Origin: Rhizobium sp. BK196
Lineage (GTDB): Bacteria; Pseudomonadota; Alphaproteobacteria; Rhizobiales; Rhizobiaceae
Length of the DNA stretch: 64,000 bases
Direction: 5' to 3'
NCBI RefSeq assembly: GCF_014193255.1
Contig: NZ_JACHZB010000011.1
Coordinates: 62,001 to 126,000 of the forward strand
The translations under genes were made by a program, and so were the position numbers. Below, piece after piece: positions 49,204 to 57,253 of the stretch (position 1 is the first letter of the stretch; every line of letters starts with the position of its first letter). Under the pieces are notes generated by a model, which made no database searches, was not told where the DNA came from, and worked only from the letters and a program-made list of their open reading frames with translations.

Positions 49204-49641
49204 TCAGCGTTCGGCCGCTTCTTCGGCGCTTGCCTCAATGCGTTCCATGTCGTCGTCGCTGAGGCCGAAGTGGTGACCGATCTCATGGATCAGCACATGG
49301 GTGATGATATCACCCAGCGTTTCGTCGTTTTCGGCCCAGTAATCGAGGATCGGACGGCGATAGAGGCGGATGCGGTTCGGCATTTCGCCGGTTTCCACTG
49401 TAAAGCGCTCCGAAATGCCGCGGCCCTCGAAAAGGCCGAGCAGGTCGAAGGGCGTTTCCAGCGCCATGTCCTCGAAAACTTCGTCATCGGGGAAGTCTTC
49501 GATTTCGATGGTCAGATTGGTCGTCAGCTTGCGAAATTCGTCCGGCAGATGGCTGTAGGCCTCCATTGCCAGCGACTCGAAGACGCTGATCGTCGGCGCA
49601 TGGCGGTCCCGCCAATCATCGCTCCGGTCTATGTGGGCCAT
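49204..49641 (-). CDS. Small zincin-like metallopeptidase
   Basis: A 145-residue protein of the bacterial minimal zincin family (DUF1025). The zinc motif HEIGHHFGLSD follows TLGDIITHVLI near the C-terminus. The N-terminal half has the family elements VFESLAMEAYSHLPDEFRK and NRIRLYRRPILDYW. It has no signal peptide and so is cytoplasmic. Members are widespread but their substrates are unknown. It is convergent with the DUF1737 gene and divergent from imuA. Confidence 0.88.
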   Translation of the reverse strand: MAHIDRSDDWRDRHAPTISVFESLAMEAYSHLPDEFRKLTTNLTIEIEDFPDDEVFEDMALETPFDLLGLFEGRGISERFTVETGEMPNRIRLYRRPILDYWAENDETLGDIITHVLIHEIGHHFGLSDDDMERIEASAEEAAER

Positions 49642-49767
49642 GAATATTCCTTCCTTTGCCGGCCCATATAGAGCCTTTATCGCCGATTTTCGAGTGCGGA
49701 ATCAAAGGCAGGAATAAATTCTTATAAAATGGCCGTTGACTCTTCATTAGAGCTCTGGAATCTATAA

Positions 49768-49782
49768 GAACATAACAGGAAC
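49768..49782 (+). promoter_or_regulatory. LexA (SOS) box before imuA
   Basis: GAAC-N7-GAAC is the alphaproteobacterial LexA operator, read here in the orientation complementary to GTTC-N7-GTTC. It lies 21 bp before the imuA start. A TTGACT hexamer at 49736-49741 and TCTATA at 49761-49766 suggest that the box overlaps the -10 region, so LexA would block the promoter. Confidence 0.9.
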
Positions 49783-49803
49783 AAGACGGATGGAGAGAAC
49801 GCC

Positions 49804-50748
49804 ATGGCGCAGACCGCCCTGGCGCGCGAGCGGCTTTTTGCGCTCCGCGAAACCATTGCTCGACTGGAGGGAAAATCCACGCCGGCGCTGGCCGCGGCGG
49901 AACGGGAAGCCCTCTCGGAAGGTTGCGAGAGACGGCAGGATTGCATTCTGCCTCGGCTGTCTTTTGGCATTCAACCGTTCGATGAGGCCCTGGAAGGCGG
50001 CCTGCAGCTCGATGCGATTACCGAATTCCGTGCGGCGCGTTCCGGCGATGCAGGGGCGGTAAGCGGTCTGGCGATGGCCATTGCGGCGCGACTGCAGAAG
50101 CAGGAAGAGGATGCCGGCAGGCTGCTGCCGCTGCTCTGGATCGGTGATGCCGTCGGCACACTGGAGGCAGGTCGTCCCTATGCTCCGGGGCTGAAGGATT
50201 TCGGGCTGAAGCCGGAAAGGTTTTTCCATGCCGCGCCGCGCAAACTGGAGGATGCGCTCTGGCTGGCGGAAGCGGCCCTTGAATGTGCTGCCTTCTCGGC
50301 CGTCGTCTTTGAAGTGCGCGGCAATCCCTTGCATTTCGGCCTGACCGAAAGCCGCCGACTCAATCTCAAGGCACGCGCCGTCCGGCGTCCGCTCTTTCTC
50401 GTCCGTCAGGCCGGGGAGGAGGAGGCGAGCAGTGCCGCTTTCCGTCTGCATGTCGAGCCGGCGCCATCTGACCTGCGGCCGCTGCCGGACGGATCGAAGC
50501 TTTCCGGCAGCATCGGCAATCCGATTTTCCGTCTCACGCTGGAGAAGAGTCGCAATCCGGCCCCGCTTTCCTTTCTTCTGGAGTGGAACCCCCATGAACG
50601 CGAATTTCACCCTATCGACGAACCAAGCTTCGCTCGCCCTCCAGGCGAACAGTCAGCGCATTCTGGCGCTCAGCTTTCCGCATCTGCCAACGGACCGCAT
50701 CGCCCGCAGACGGTGGGGGCTCTCCTGGCGTTCGAAAGGGCGTCCTGA
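49804..50748 (+). CDS. imuA: SOS mutagenesis protein ImuA
   Basis: A 314-residue RecA-fold-like protein of the damage-inducible mutasome. ImuA lacks most RecA function and, with ImuB, lets DnaE2 copy past lesions. It has the ImuA blocks LPRLSFGIQPFDEALEGGLQ, LLPLLWIGD, LEDALWLAEAALECAAFSAV and FEVRG, while the Walker A motif is not recognisable. The C-terminal 50 residues overlap the start of imuB and are Pro/Ser/Ala-rich, so they may not be conserved. A LexA box precedes it, and imuB and dnaE2 follow in one overlapping operon. Confidence 0.92.
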   Translation: MAQTALARERLFALRETIARLEGKSTPALAAAEREALSEGCERRQDCILPRLSFGIQPFDEALEGGLQLDAITEFRAARSGDAGAVSGLAMAIAARLQKQEEDAGRLLPLLWIGDAVGTLEAGRPYAPGLKDFGLKPERFFHAAPRKLEDALWLAEAALECAAFSAVVFEVRGNPLHFGLTESRRLNLKARAVRRPLFLVRQAGEEEASSAAFRLHVEPAPSDLRPLPDGSKLSGSIGNPIFRLTLEKSRNPAPLSFLLEWNPHEREFHPIDEPSFARPPGEQSAHSGAQLSASANGPHRPQTVGALLAFERAS

Positions 50749-52207
50749 AGCGGCACCCCTCGTCTGTTCCGGCAAGCTCAACAATGCCATGCGGCTGACG
50801 GCGCTGGACGAGTTCGCCGAGAAGGTGGGGCTGAGAAAGGAACAGGGTGTTGCCGAAGCGCGCGCCATGTATCCGGCGCTCGATGTCGTAGAAGAGGATC
50901 CTGCGGCCGATCGCCGGCTGCTGGATGCGATTGCAGATTGGTGCGACCGTTATACGCCGATGGTGGCGCTCGACGGCAAGGACGGGTTGTTCCTCGATAT
51001 TACCGGCTGCGCGCATCTCTTCGGCGGGGAGAGGGCGCTTCTTCAGGATATCCTGTCACGGCTCTTTCATATGGGGCTCGATGCGCGGGGCGCGATCTCC
51101 TCGTCGCCTGGTCTTTCCTGGGCCGTCTCCCGTTTCGGGCAGGGCGGTGTCGTGGACGACGAGGAGAGTGAGCGTATGCTGATGCCGCTGCCTGTCGCGG
51201 CCTTGCGGCTGGAAGGCCAGACTGTCGATGCCTTGAGGAAGCTCGGTCTCAAATATGTCGGTGACGTTATCCATGCGCCGAGGGCGCCGTTGACCCGCCG
51301 CTTCGGGCCGGCACTGCTGCTGCGCCTCGATCAGGCGCTTGGCCGTGAAGAGGAGCCGATCTCACCTCGACGGCCTGTCGCCAGCCTCTCGTCCGAACAC
51401 CGTCTGGTAGAGCCGATCGGAACGGAAGAACAGATCCTTGCCGTCACAGGACAGGCTGCCGTATCGCTGAAACCGTCCCTGGAGGCGCGCGGCGCTGGCG
51501 GGCGGGTTTTCGAACTGGTGCTATTCCGTGTCGATGGCAGAGTGTTCCGCATTTCTGTCGGTGCCTCCCGGCCGCTTCGCGAACCGAAGCTCATAGCGAG
51601 ATTATTTTCCGAGCGGCTACAGGTGATCTATGACGATATCGACGCCGGCTATGGTTTTGAGATCCTGCGCTTGAATGTATTGCGGCATGATCCGTTCAAC
51701 GATGCGCAGGGTGATTTCGAAGGGGATCGACAGGGGGAAATCTCGCTTTCGAGTTTTGTCGACCGTGTCGCGGCCCGGCTTGGCGCGGATTGCCTGCAGA
51801 GCTTCCAGCTTCGTGAGAGCCATGTGCCGGAGCGTGCCGTGATGACGGTGCCGGCAATGGAGAACCTTCCGGCATTGCGGAAGACGGAGCAGGGAAGCGC
51901 GCTTCCTTTCCGTGAGGAGCGTCCGCTGCGGCTTTTTGCAACGCCGGAGCCGGTCGAGGTCGCATTTGCCGAGGTGCCTGATGGTGCGCCGCAGACATTC
52001 CGTTGGCGGCGCCTGCAGCATCAGGTGGCGAGGAGCGAAGGCCCTGAACGGATTGCCATGGAATGGTGGATCGATGGGGATGAGGTCCAGGCGCGTGATT
52101 ACTTTCGGATCGAAGATGAGGTCGGGCACCGTTTCTGGATCTATCGCCGCGGCCTCTATGGCCAGAAACCCGATCCTCAATGGTTCATGCATGGGGTGTT
52201 TGCATGA
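50594..52207 (+). CDS. imuB: SOS mutagenesis protein ImuB (inactive Y-family polymerase homologue)
   Basis: A 537-residue ImuB, a Y-family polymerase relative that has lost catalytic acids and links the beta clamp, ImuA and DnaE2. It has the Y-family blocks RILALSFPHLPTDRIARRRW, EKVGLRKEQGVAEARAMYP, GLFLDITGCAHLFGGERALL and a C-terminal region PQTFRWRRLQHQVARSEGPE with RDYFRIEDEVGHRFWIYRRG. ATG 50594 (MNANFTLSTN) overlaps imuA by 155 bp, an unusually long overlap; later starts would cut into conserved sequence. Its TGA overlaps the dnaE2 start as ATGA. Confidence 0.92.
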   Translation: MNANFTLSTNQASLALQANSQRILALSFPHLPTDRIARRRWGLSWRSKGRPEAAPLVCSGKLNNAMRLTALDEFAEKVGLRKEQGVAEARAMYPALDVVEEDPAADRRLLDAIADWCDRYTPMVALDGKDGLFLDITGCAHLFGGERALLQDILSRLFHMGLDARGAISSSPGLSWAVSRFGQGGVVDDEESERMLMPLPVAALRLEGQTVDALRKLGLKYVGDVIHAPRAPLTRRFGPALLLRLDQALGREEEPISPRRPVASLSSEHRLVEPIGTEEQILAVTGQAAVSLKPSLEARGAGGRVFELVLFRVDGRVFRISVGASRPLREPKLIARLFSERLQVIYDDIDAGYGFEILRLNVLRHDPFNDAQGDFEGDRQGEISLSSFVDRVAARLGADCLQSFQLRESHVPERAVMTVPAMENLPALRKTEQGSALPFREERPLRLFATPEPVEVAFAEVPDGAPQTFRWRRLQHQVARSEGPERIAMEWWIDGDEVQARDYFRIEDEVGHRFWIYRRGLYGQKPDPQWFMHGVFA

Positions 52208-55200
52208 GACCCGAGCCCGCGTTCTTCGAGATCGGCACGAGGACGAATTTTTCGTTCCTAGAAGGCGCGTCGAAACCGGAAGAGATGGTCGTGCAGGCCG
52301 CTTATCTGAAGCTCGGCGGTCTCGGCATTGCGGATCGGAATTCGGTTGCCGGCGTGGTGCGGGCGCATGCGCAGGCAGAACAGCTCGAGGAAAGATATAA
52401 GAACAGGGATGCGATCCTGGCTCAGGCAAAGAAGGAAGGGAAAACGGAGATCATTCTCGACCCTATCCGGATTCAGCCAGGCGCTCGTCTCGTCTTTTCC
52501 GATGGAACGCCCGATATCCTTGCCTATCCGCAAAACCGGCGAGGCTGGGCAAATCTCTGTCGCCTGCTCAGTGTCGGCAACCTGAAGGAAGAATCGGTCA
52601 AGGGAACCTGCATCCTGACGGAAGCAGAGCTCATGGAATGGGGCGATGAGATGATGCTTGCCCTCGTCCCTAATCGCACTGTCGTGAATGATCCACCCGG
52701 CCAGCCAGTCCTAGAAGATTATCTGGAACGATTTCGCAAACGTTTTCGCAAGACATTTTTCATGGCGCTATCGCCAGCCTATGACGGTCGTGATCGACAG
52801 GCTTTTGCGGTGCTCGCCATGCTTGCCGCCCGCAATCGCGTGCCGTTGATTGCCACCAATCAACCGCTCTATCACCACCCCGAGCGGCGGCCGCTTTCGG
52901 ACGTCGTCATCGCAATCCAGAAACATGTGCAGATATCTGAAGCCGGATTCCTCCTGGCGCCCAATGGCGAGCGTTTTCTTAAGGATTCACGTGAAATAGT
53001 CAGGCTGTTCCGGGATTATCCTGGCGCGGTCGAGAATACGCAGGTCTTTTTCGGCAGGTTGAGCTTTTCGCTGAACGAGCTAAAGCACAATTATCCGCCT
53101 GAAAACGATCCCGGTGAAACGCCGCAGGAGACTCTCGAAAGGCTGACAAGAGCAGGTGCGGTAAAACGTTATCCTGATGGCGTTCCCGAAAAAGTGGCGA
53201 AGCAGATCGATTACGAGCTGAAGCTCATCGGCGACAAGAACTACGCCTCTTACTTCCTGACAGTTCACAAGATCATTCACCACGCCCGTTATGTGCTCGA
53301 AGTTCTGTGTCAGGGGCGAGGGTCGGCGGCCAATTCGGTTATCTGCTATTGCCTGGAAATTACAGAAGTCGATCCTCAAAAGAGCACGCTCCTCTTCGAT
53401 CGTTTCATTTCAATGGATCGGGACGAACCGCCGGATATCGATGTTGATTTCGAGCATGAGCGGCGGGAAGAAGTCATTCAGTCTATTTATAAAAGATACG
53501 GTATTATGCATGCCGGGCTGACGGCTGCCGTCACCAGCTATCGCACTCGCTCGGCTGGCCGTGAGGTCGCCAAGGCCTTCGGTCTGTCGGAGGATGTTCA
53601 ATCGGCGATCAGCAGCCTCGTCTGGGGATGGTCCGAAGACAATCTCTCGGAGCGGGATGCCAAGGCAGCTGGTCTCGATATCAAGGATCCAGTGACACGG
53701 AATGTGCTGAAATATGCCTGCGAGCTTCTCAGTTTTCCGCGCCATCTCACGCAGCATGTCGGCGGTTTCGTCATCACACGAGACCGGCTCGACGAGGTCG
53801 TGCCGATCATGAAGACGGCAATGCCGGATCGCTATATGATCGAGTGGGACAAGGACGATCTCGACAACGTCAAAATCCTCAAGGTGGATGTCCTGGCACT
53901 TGGTATGCTGACCTGCTTACGCAGGGCTTTCACGCTGCTTGCGCTGCACTACGACGTGAAAAAGACACTCGCGGACCTCGGCAATAGGGAGCACGGAGAG
54001 GAAGGCGAACCAGTTTATGACATGATGGGTCGGGCCGATACGCTTGGCGTTTTCCAGATTGAGAGCCGGGCGCAGATGAGTATGTTACCGCGCCTGAAGC
54101 CCAGAATCTTCTATGACCTCGTGATTGAAGTGGCGATCGTCCGGCCTGGTCCGATCCAGGGCGACATGGTGCACCCCTATCTGAAGCGCAGAGAGCTGCG
54201 GAATAAGAACCTTCCAATCGAATATCCAAGCGAAGAACTGAAGACTGTTCTTGAAAGAACCCTCGGGGTTCCCCTGTTTCAGGAACAGGCCATGCAGATT
54301 GCTATCACCGCAGCAGATTTTGAACCAGCAGAAGCAGATCGGCTCCGACGGTCGATGGCGACATTCAAGAGAACCGGCACCATTGATAGTTTCCAAAAAC
54401 GGTTCGTGGATGGAATGATTAAAAATGGCTACGACCCTGAGTTCGCGGAGCAATGTTTCAACCAGATCAAGGGTTTTGGTGAATATGGCTTTCCCGAGAG
54501 CCATGCGGCCTCATTTGCTCTGCTCGTCTATGCATCCTCGTGGCTGAAAGCCTATTATCCCGACGTCTTCTGCGCGGCGATGCTGAATTCGCAGCCGATG
54601 GGTTTTTATGCGCCGGCGCAACTGGTGCGGGATGCACGTGAGCATGGGGTGAAAATCCTGCCGGCAGATATCAATCTGTCGAATTGGGAGTGTACGCTTG
54701 AAGAGGCGGCTTTTGAGCCGGCAGCAATCGATTTTCGTCACGGCGAGATGCGGGATATCATCAAGACTCGCCATGCTGTTCGGCTTGGTCTTCTGCAGAT
54801 CAAGGGTGTTTCCCCTAAAGATATGGGAAAGCTCATCGAAAACCGCGGTGAGAGTTACCATTCTGTACGTGACCTCTGGTTACGCTCCGGCCTGCAGAAA
54901 TCTGTCATCGAGCGGCTGGCAGATGCAGATGCCTTTCAATCCATCGGACTATCACGACGTCAGGCGTTGTGGGCGGTGCGAGCACTGGATGTGAAAAGCG
55001 CGACTGAGGAACTGCCGCTCTTCGAGAAGGTTCGCCACATCGATCCTCAGCCTGAGCCGGCTGCCAAACTCCCTGACATGCTGCCGGGCGAACAGGTCAT
55101 CGAGGATTACCGCTACCTGTCGCTCTCTTTGAAAGGGCATCCCGTTTCCTTCCTGCGTGAAGAGCTAGGCAGGACGGGCGTGACGCGCAATGTCGATCTG

Positions 55201-55683
55201 CTTCGCGTTGCGAATGGGAGGCGCGTGATCATCGCGGGATTGGTGCTGGTACGCCAGCAGCCGGGTTCCGCGAAAGGTGTGATCTTCATGACGCTGGAGG
55301 ACGAGACCGGCGTTGCCAATGCCATCGTCTGGAAGAAAGTCTTCGAAAAATACCGCGCCGTGGTCATGGGCGCCCGGCTCGTGAAAATCTATGGCAAATT
55401 ACAAAGCCAGAGCGGCGTCATCCATACCGTTGTCGAACGTATCGAGGATATGACGCCGCTGCTCGGTATCCTTCAGCGAGAGACGAAACGCTTCGGCGTC
55501 AGCGAACGCTCGGACGAGGTGTTGCGCGCGACACAGGATCACCGGCAGCGGAAGGAGGCGGATAGCCTGGCGCGGGACAACCTGCTCAGCAAGATCGGCG
55601 AGAAAAGACCATCAGAGAGGGCGAGGGATGGTGATATCGCGGAGACCGCGAGCGTGATGCCGCGCGGGCGCAATTTCCACTGA
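52204..55683 (+). CDS. dnaE2: Error-prone DNA polymerase DnaE2 (ImuC)
   Basis: The 1159-residue catalytic subunit of the SOS mutasome, a C-family polymerase used in translesion synthesis. The PHP domain starts FEIGTRTNFSFLEGASKPEE and lacks the HxH metal motif of active PHP domains, as is normal in DnaE2. The catalytic aspartates lie in PPDIDVDFEHERREEVIQ near 408-415. QIKGFGEYGFPESHAASFAL is the fingers signature, and a C-terminal OB-fold contains MTLEDETGVANAIVWKKVF. The replicative-type clamp motif is not obvious. Bases from about 52.7 to 54.5 kb are more AT-rich than imuA/imuB, so this copy may be of different age or origin. ATG 52204 overlaps the imuB stop. Confidence 0.95.
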   Translation: MRPEPAFFEIGTRTNFSFLEGASKPEEMVVQAAYLKLGGLGIADRNSVAGVVRAHAQAEQLEERYKNRDAILAQAKKEGKTEIILDPIRIQPGARLVFSDGTPDILAYPQNRRGWANLCRLLSVGNLKEESVKGTCILTEAELMEWGDEMMLALVPNRTVVNDPPGQPVLEDYLERFRKRFRKTFFMALSPAYDGRDRQAFAVLAMLAARNRVPLIATNQPLYHHPERRPLSDVVIAIQKHVQISEAGFLLAPNGERFLKDSREIVRLFRDYPGAVENTQVFFGRLSFSLNELKHNYPPENDPGETPQETLERLTRAGAVKRYPDGVPEKVAKQIDYELKLIGDKNYASYFLTVHKIIHHARYVLEVLCQGRGSAANSVICYCLEITEVDPQKSTLLFDRFISMDRDEPPDIDVDFEHERREEVIQSIYKRYGIMHAGLTAAVTSYRTRSAGREVAKAFGLSEDVQSAISSLVWGWSEDNLSERDAKAAGLDIKDPVTRNVLKYACELLSFPRHLTQHVGGFVITRDRLDEVVPIMKTAMPDRYMIEWDKDDLDNVKILKVDVLALGMLTCLRRAFTLLALHYDVKKTLADLGNREHGEEGEPVYDMMGRADTLGVFQIESRAQMSMLPRLKPRIFYDLVIEVAIVRPGPIQGDMVHPYLKRRELRNKNLPIEYPSEELKTVLERTLGVPLFQEQAMQIAITAADFEPAEADRLRRSMATFKRTGTIDSFQKRFVDGMIKNGYDPEFAEQCFNQIKGFGEYGFPESHAASFALLVYASSWLKAYYPDVFCAAMLNSQPMGFYAPAQLVRDAREHGVKILPADINLSNWECTLEEAAFEPAAIDFRHGEMRDIIKTRHAVRLGLLQIKGVSPKDMGKLIENRGESYHSVRDLWLRSGLQKSVIERLADADAFQSIGLSRRQALWAVRALDVKSATEELPLFEKVRHIDPQPEPAAKLPDMLPGEQVIEDYRYLSLSLKGHPVSFLREELGRTGVTRNVDLLRVANGRRVIIAGLVLVRQQPGSAKGVIFMTLEDETGVANAIVWKKVFEKYRAVVMGARLVKIYGKLQSQSGVIHTVVERIEDMTPLLGILQRETKRFGVSERSDEVLRATQDHRQRKEADSLARDNLLSKIGEKRPSERARDGDIAETASVMPRGRNFH

Positions 55684-55855
55684 TTGACGCTCGCGGCCTG
55701 GAAATTGATGCTTCTTAAGGACTTACGAACAAGCTCGCCGGTGTGTGATGTCCCGCTGCGGAATCGTGATCGAATGAGGGTCGCGATTTTTCTTGACAGT
55801 TCCTATCTTCTTTTGCAGAAAACACGATAGTAAGTGTCATGTTTGGAATGAAGAC

Positions 55856-56167
55856 GTGCTCGTCTGCAGTTGCAATTACATAACCGACAAGGAAATCCGG
55901 GACGTCATCAACAATCTTCTCGATGAGGATTGCTGGCAGCTTATCGTGCCGGCGAAGGTCTATCACGCCATGGCCAAACGCGGCCGCTGCTGCGGTTGTT
56001 TCCCGAACGTTGTCGATATCATCATCCAGACAACCGAAGATTATCATGCCCGCCGCCACTCGACGGAATCGGAAATATTTGATTTCATGTCGCGCCTGAG
56101 AAAATTCCATGAAGAAAACAGGAGAGCGGACATTGAAAGGCGACAAAAAGGTCATCGAGCGGCTTAA
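55856..56167 (+). CDS. bfd: Bacterioferritin-associated ferredoxin
   Basis: A 103-residue [2Fe-2S] protein, of which about the first 70 residues are the Bfd core. Bfd reduces bacterioferritin iron so that it can leave the shell. It begins VLVCSCNYITDKEI with cysteines 4 and 6, and the second pair is in RGRCCGCFP (45 and 48). The spacing between the pairs is longer than in E. coli. GTG 55856 gives the standard N-terminus; no ATG is in frame nearby. The C-terminal 35 residues (YHARRHSTESEIFDFMSRLR onward) overlap the bfr start. A TTGACA at 55793-55798 is a possible -35 element. Confidence 0.88.
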   Translation: MLVCSCNYITDKEIRDVINNLLDEDCWQLIVPAKVYHAMAKRGRCCGCFPNVVDIIIQTTEDYHARRHSTESEIFDFMSRLRKFHEENRRADIERRQKGHRAA

Positions 56168-56618
56168 CGAGGCTCTATTTTTAGAGCTCGGTGCGGTCAA
56201 CCAGTATTGGGTTCACTATCGTCTTCTCGAGGACTGGGGCTACACTAAGCTCGCCAAGAAGGAGCGCGCCGAATCGATCGAGGAAATGCATCATGCCGAC
56301 CGGCTGGTCGCGCGCATCATCTTCCTCGAAGGCCATCCCAATCTACAGACGCTTGCGCCGCTGCGCATCGGTCAGAACGTCAAGGAAGTTCTCGAGGCCG
56401 ATCTTGCCGGAGAATATGACGCCCGCACCGCCTACAAGAAATCGCGCGATATCTGTCATGACGCCGGCGACTATGTTTCCATGAAGCTTTTCGAAGAGCT
56501 GCTGGCAGACGAGGAAGGCCATATCGATTTCCTCGAAACGCAGCTCGACCTGCTCGAAAAGATCGGAGAAGCGAAGTACGGCCAGCTCAACGCAGACTCG
56601 GCCAACGAAGCCGAATAA
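56133..56618 (+). CDS. bfr: Bacterioferritin
   Basis: Bacterioferritin stores iron in a 24-mer shell with heme at subunit interfaces. Counted from TTG 56133, the protein has 161 residues and the ferroxidase ligands fall exactly at the standard positions: Glu18, Tyr25, Glu51, His54, Glu94, Glu127, His130, with heme ligand Met52. That agreement, and GGAGAG at 56121-56126, favour the TTG over ATG 56109, which would add eight residues. The gene overlaps bfd by 35 bp, an arrangement that couples iron release and storage. A strong terminator follows. Confidence 0.96.
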   Translation: MKGDKKVIERLNEALFLELGAVNQYWVHYRLLEDWGYTKLAKKERAESIEEMHHADRLVARIIFLEGHPNLQTLAPLRIGQNVKEVLEADLAGEYDARTAYKKSRDICHDAGDYVSMKLFEELLADEEGHIDFLETQLDLLEKIGEAKYGQLNADSANEAE

Positions 56619-56643
56619 CGCGCTATCGACAATCTCCTCTCAG

Positions 56644-56671
56644 CCGGCCGCCTCTTGGGCGGCCGGTTTCG
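56644..56671 (+). terminator. Rho-independent terminator after bfr
   Basis: CCGGCCGCC (56644-56652) pairs with GGCGGCCGG (56658-56666) around TCTTG, followed by TTTCGTTTT. Confidence 0.9.
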
Positions 56672-56707
56672 TTTTGGCGCATCGATGAATGCTTCGGCCT
56701 ATGCTGT

Positions 56708-57241
56708 TCAATCTTCCGGGGTCAAGCTTGAGAGGTGGCTGAACTCCGCCACGACCCGTTCATAGACGGCGCGCTTGAAGGGAACGATCAGGCCGGGCAG
56801 CTCTTCCATCGGCTTCCATTCCCAAGCATTGAATTCCGGCTCATGGCCGCCGGGGGGCGGGTTGATGGCGATCTCGCTTTCGTCGCCCTCGAAGCGAAAG
56901 GCGAACCAGCGCTGGGTCTGGCCACGATATTTGCCCCTTAAGCCGATGCCGATCAGCTGCGGCGGAAGGTCGTAATTGATCCAGTCCTTGGCCTCGGCGA
57001 GCAAGGTGACGGACCTGATGCCGGTTTCTTCGTAGAGTTCTCGATAGGCCGCCTCCAGCGGGTCCTCGCCCTTGTCGATGCCGCCCTGCGGCATCTGCCA
57101 GAGCTGGGGAGAGCCGTCATATTCGGAATTGCCGTCGGGAATGCGCCGCCCGGCCCAGACGAGGCCCTCGCGGTTGAGGATCATCACACCAACGCAGGGG
57201 CGATAGGGCAGGTCCTCGGCTTTTACGGTCGCCTCGCTCAT
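56708..57241 (-). CDS. rppH: RNA pyrophosphohydrolase RppH (Nudix)
   Basis: RppH removes pyrophosphate from the 5' triphosphate of transcripts and so starts mRNA decay by RNase E. The 177-residue protein has a complete Nudix box, GGIDKGEDPLEAAYRELYEE followed by TG, preceded by YRPCVGVMILNREGLVWAGR and SPQLWQMPQ. The block FNAWEWKPMEELPGLIVPFK is typical of RppH rather than other Nudix enzymes. It is the last gene of the minus-strand ctpA-deacetylase-rppH group, 12 bp after the deacetylase gene. Confidence 0.95.
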   Translation of the reverse strand: MSEATVKAEDLPYRPCVGVMILNREGLVWAGRRIPDGNSEYDGSPQLWQMPQGGIDKGEDPLEAAYRELYEETGIRSVTLLAEAKDWINYDLPPQLIGIGLRGKYRGQTQRWFAFRFEGDESEIAINPPPGGHEPEFNAWEWKPMEELPGLIVPFKRAVYERVVAEFSHLSSLTPED

Positions 57242-57253
57242 GGTTCTCTCCGC

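Noticed and set aside
52984..52997. parS-like sequence GATTCACGTGAAAT in dnaE2
   Set aside because: Two mismatches from the core, within coding sequence and about 47 kb from the main cluster; a chance match cannot be excluded and the protein code explains it.
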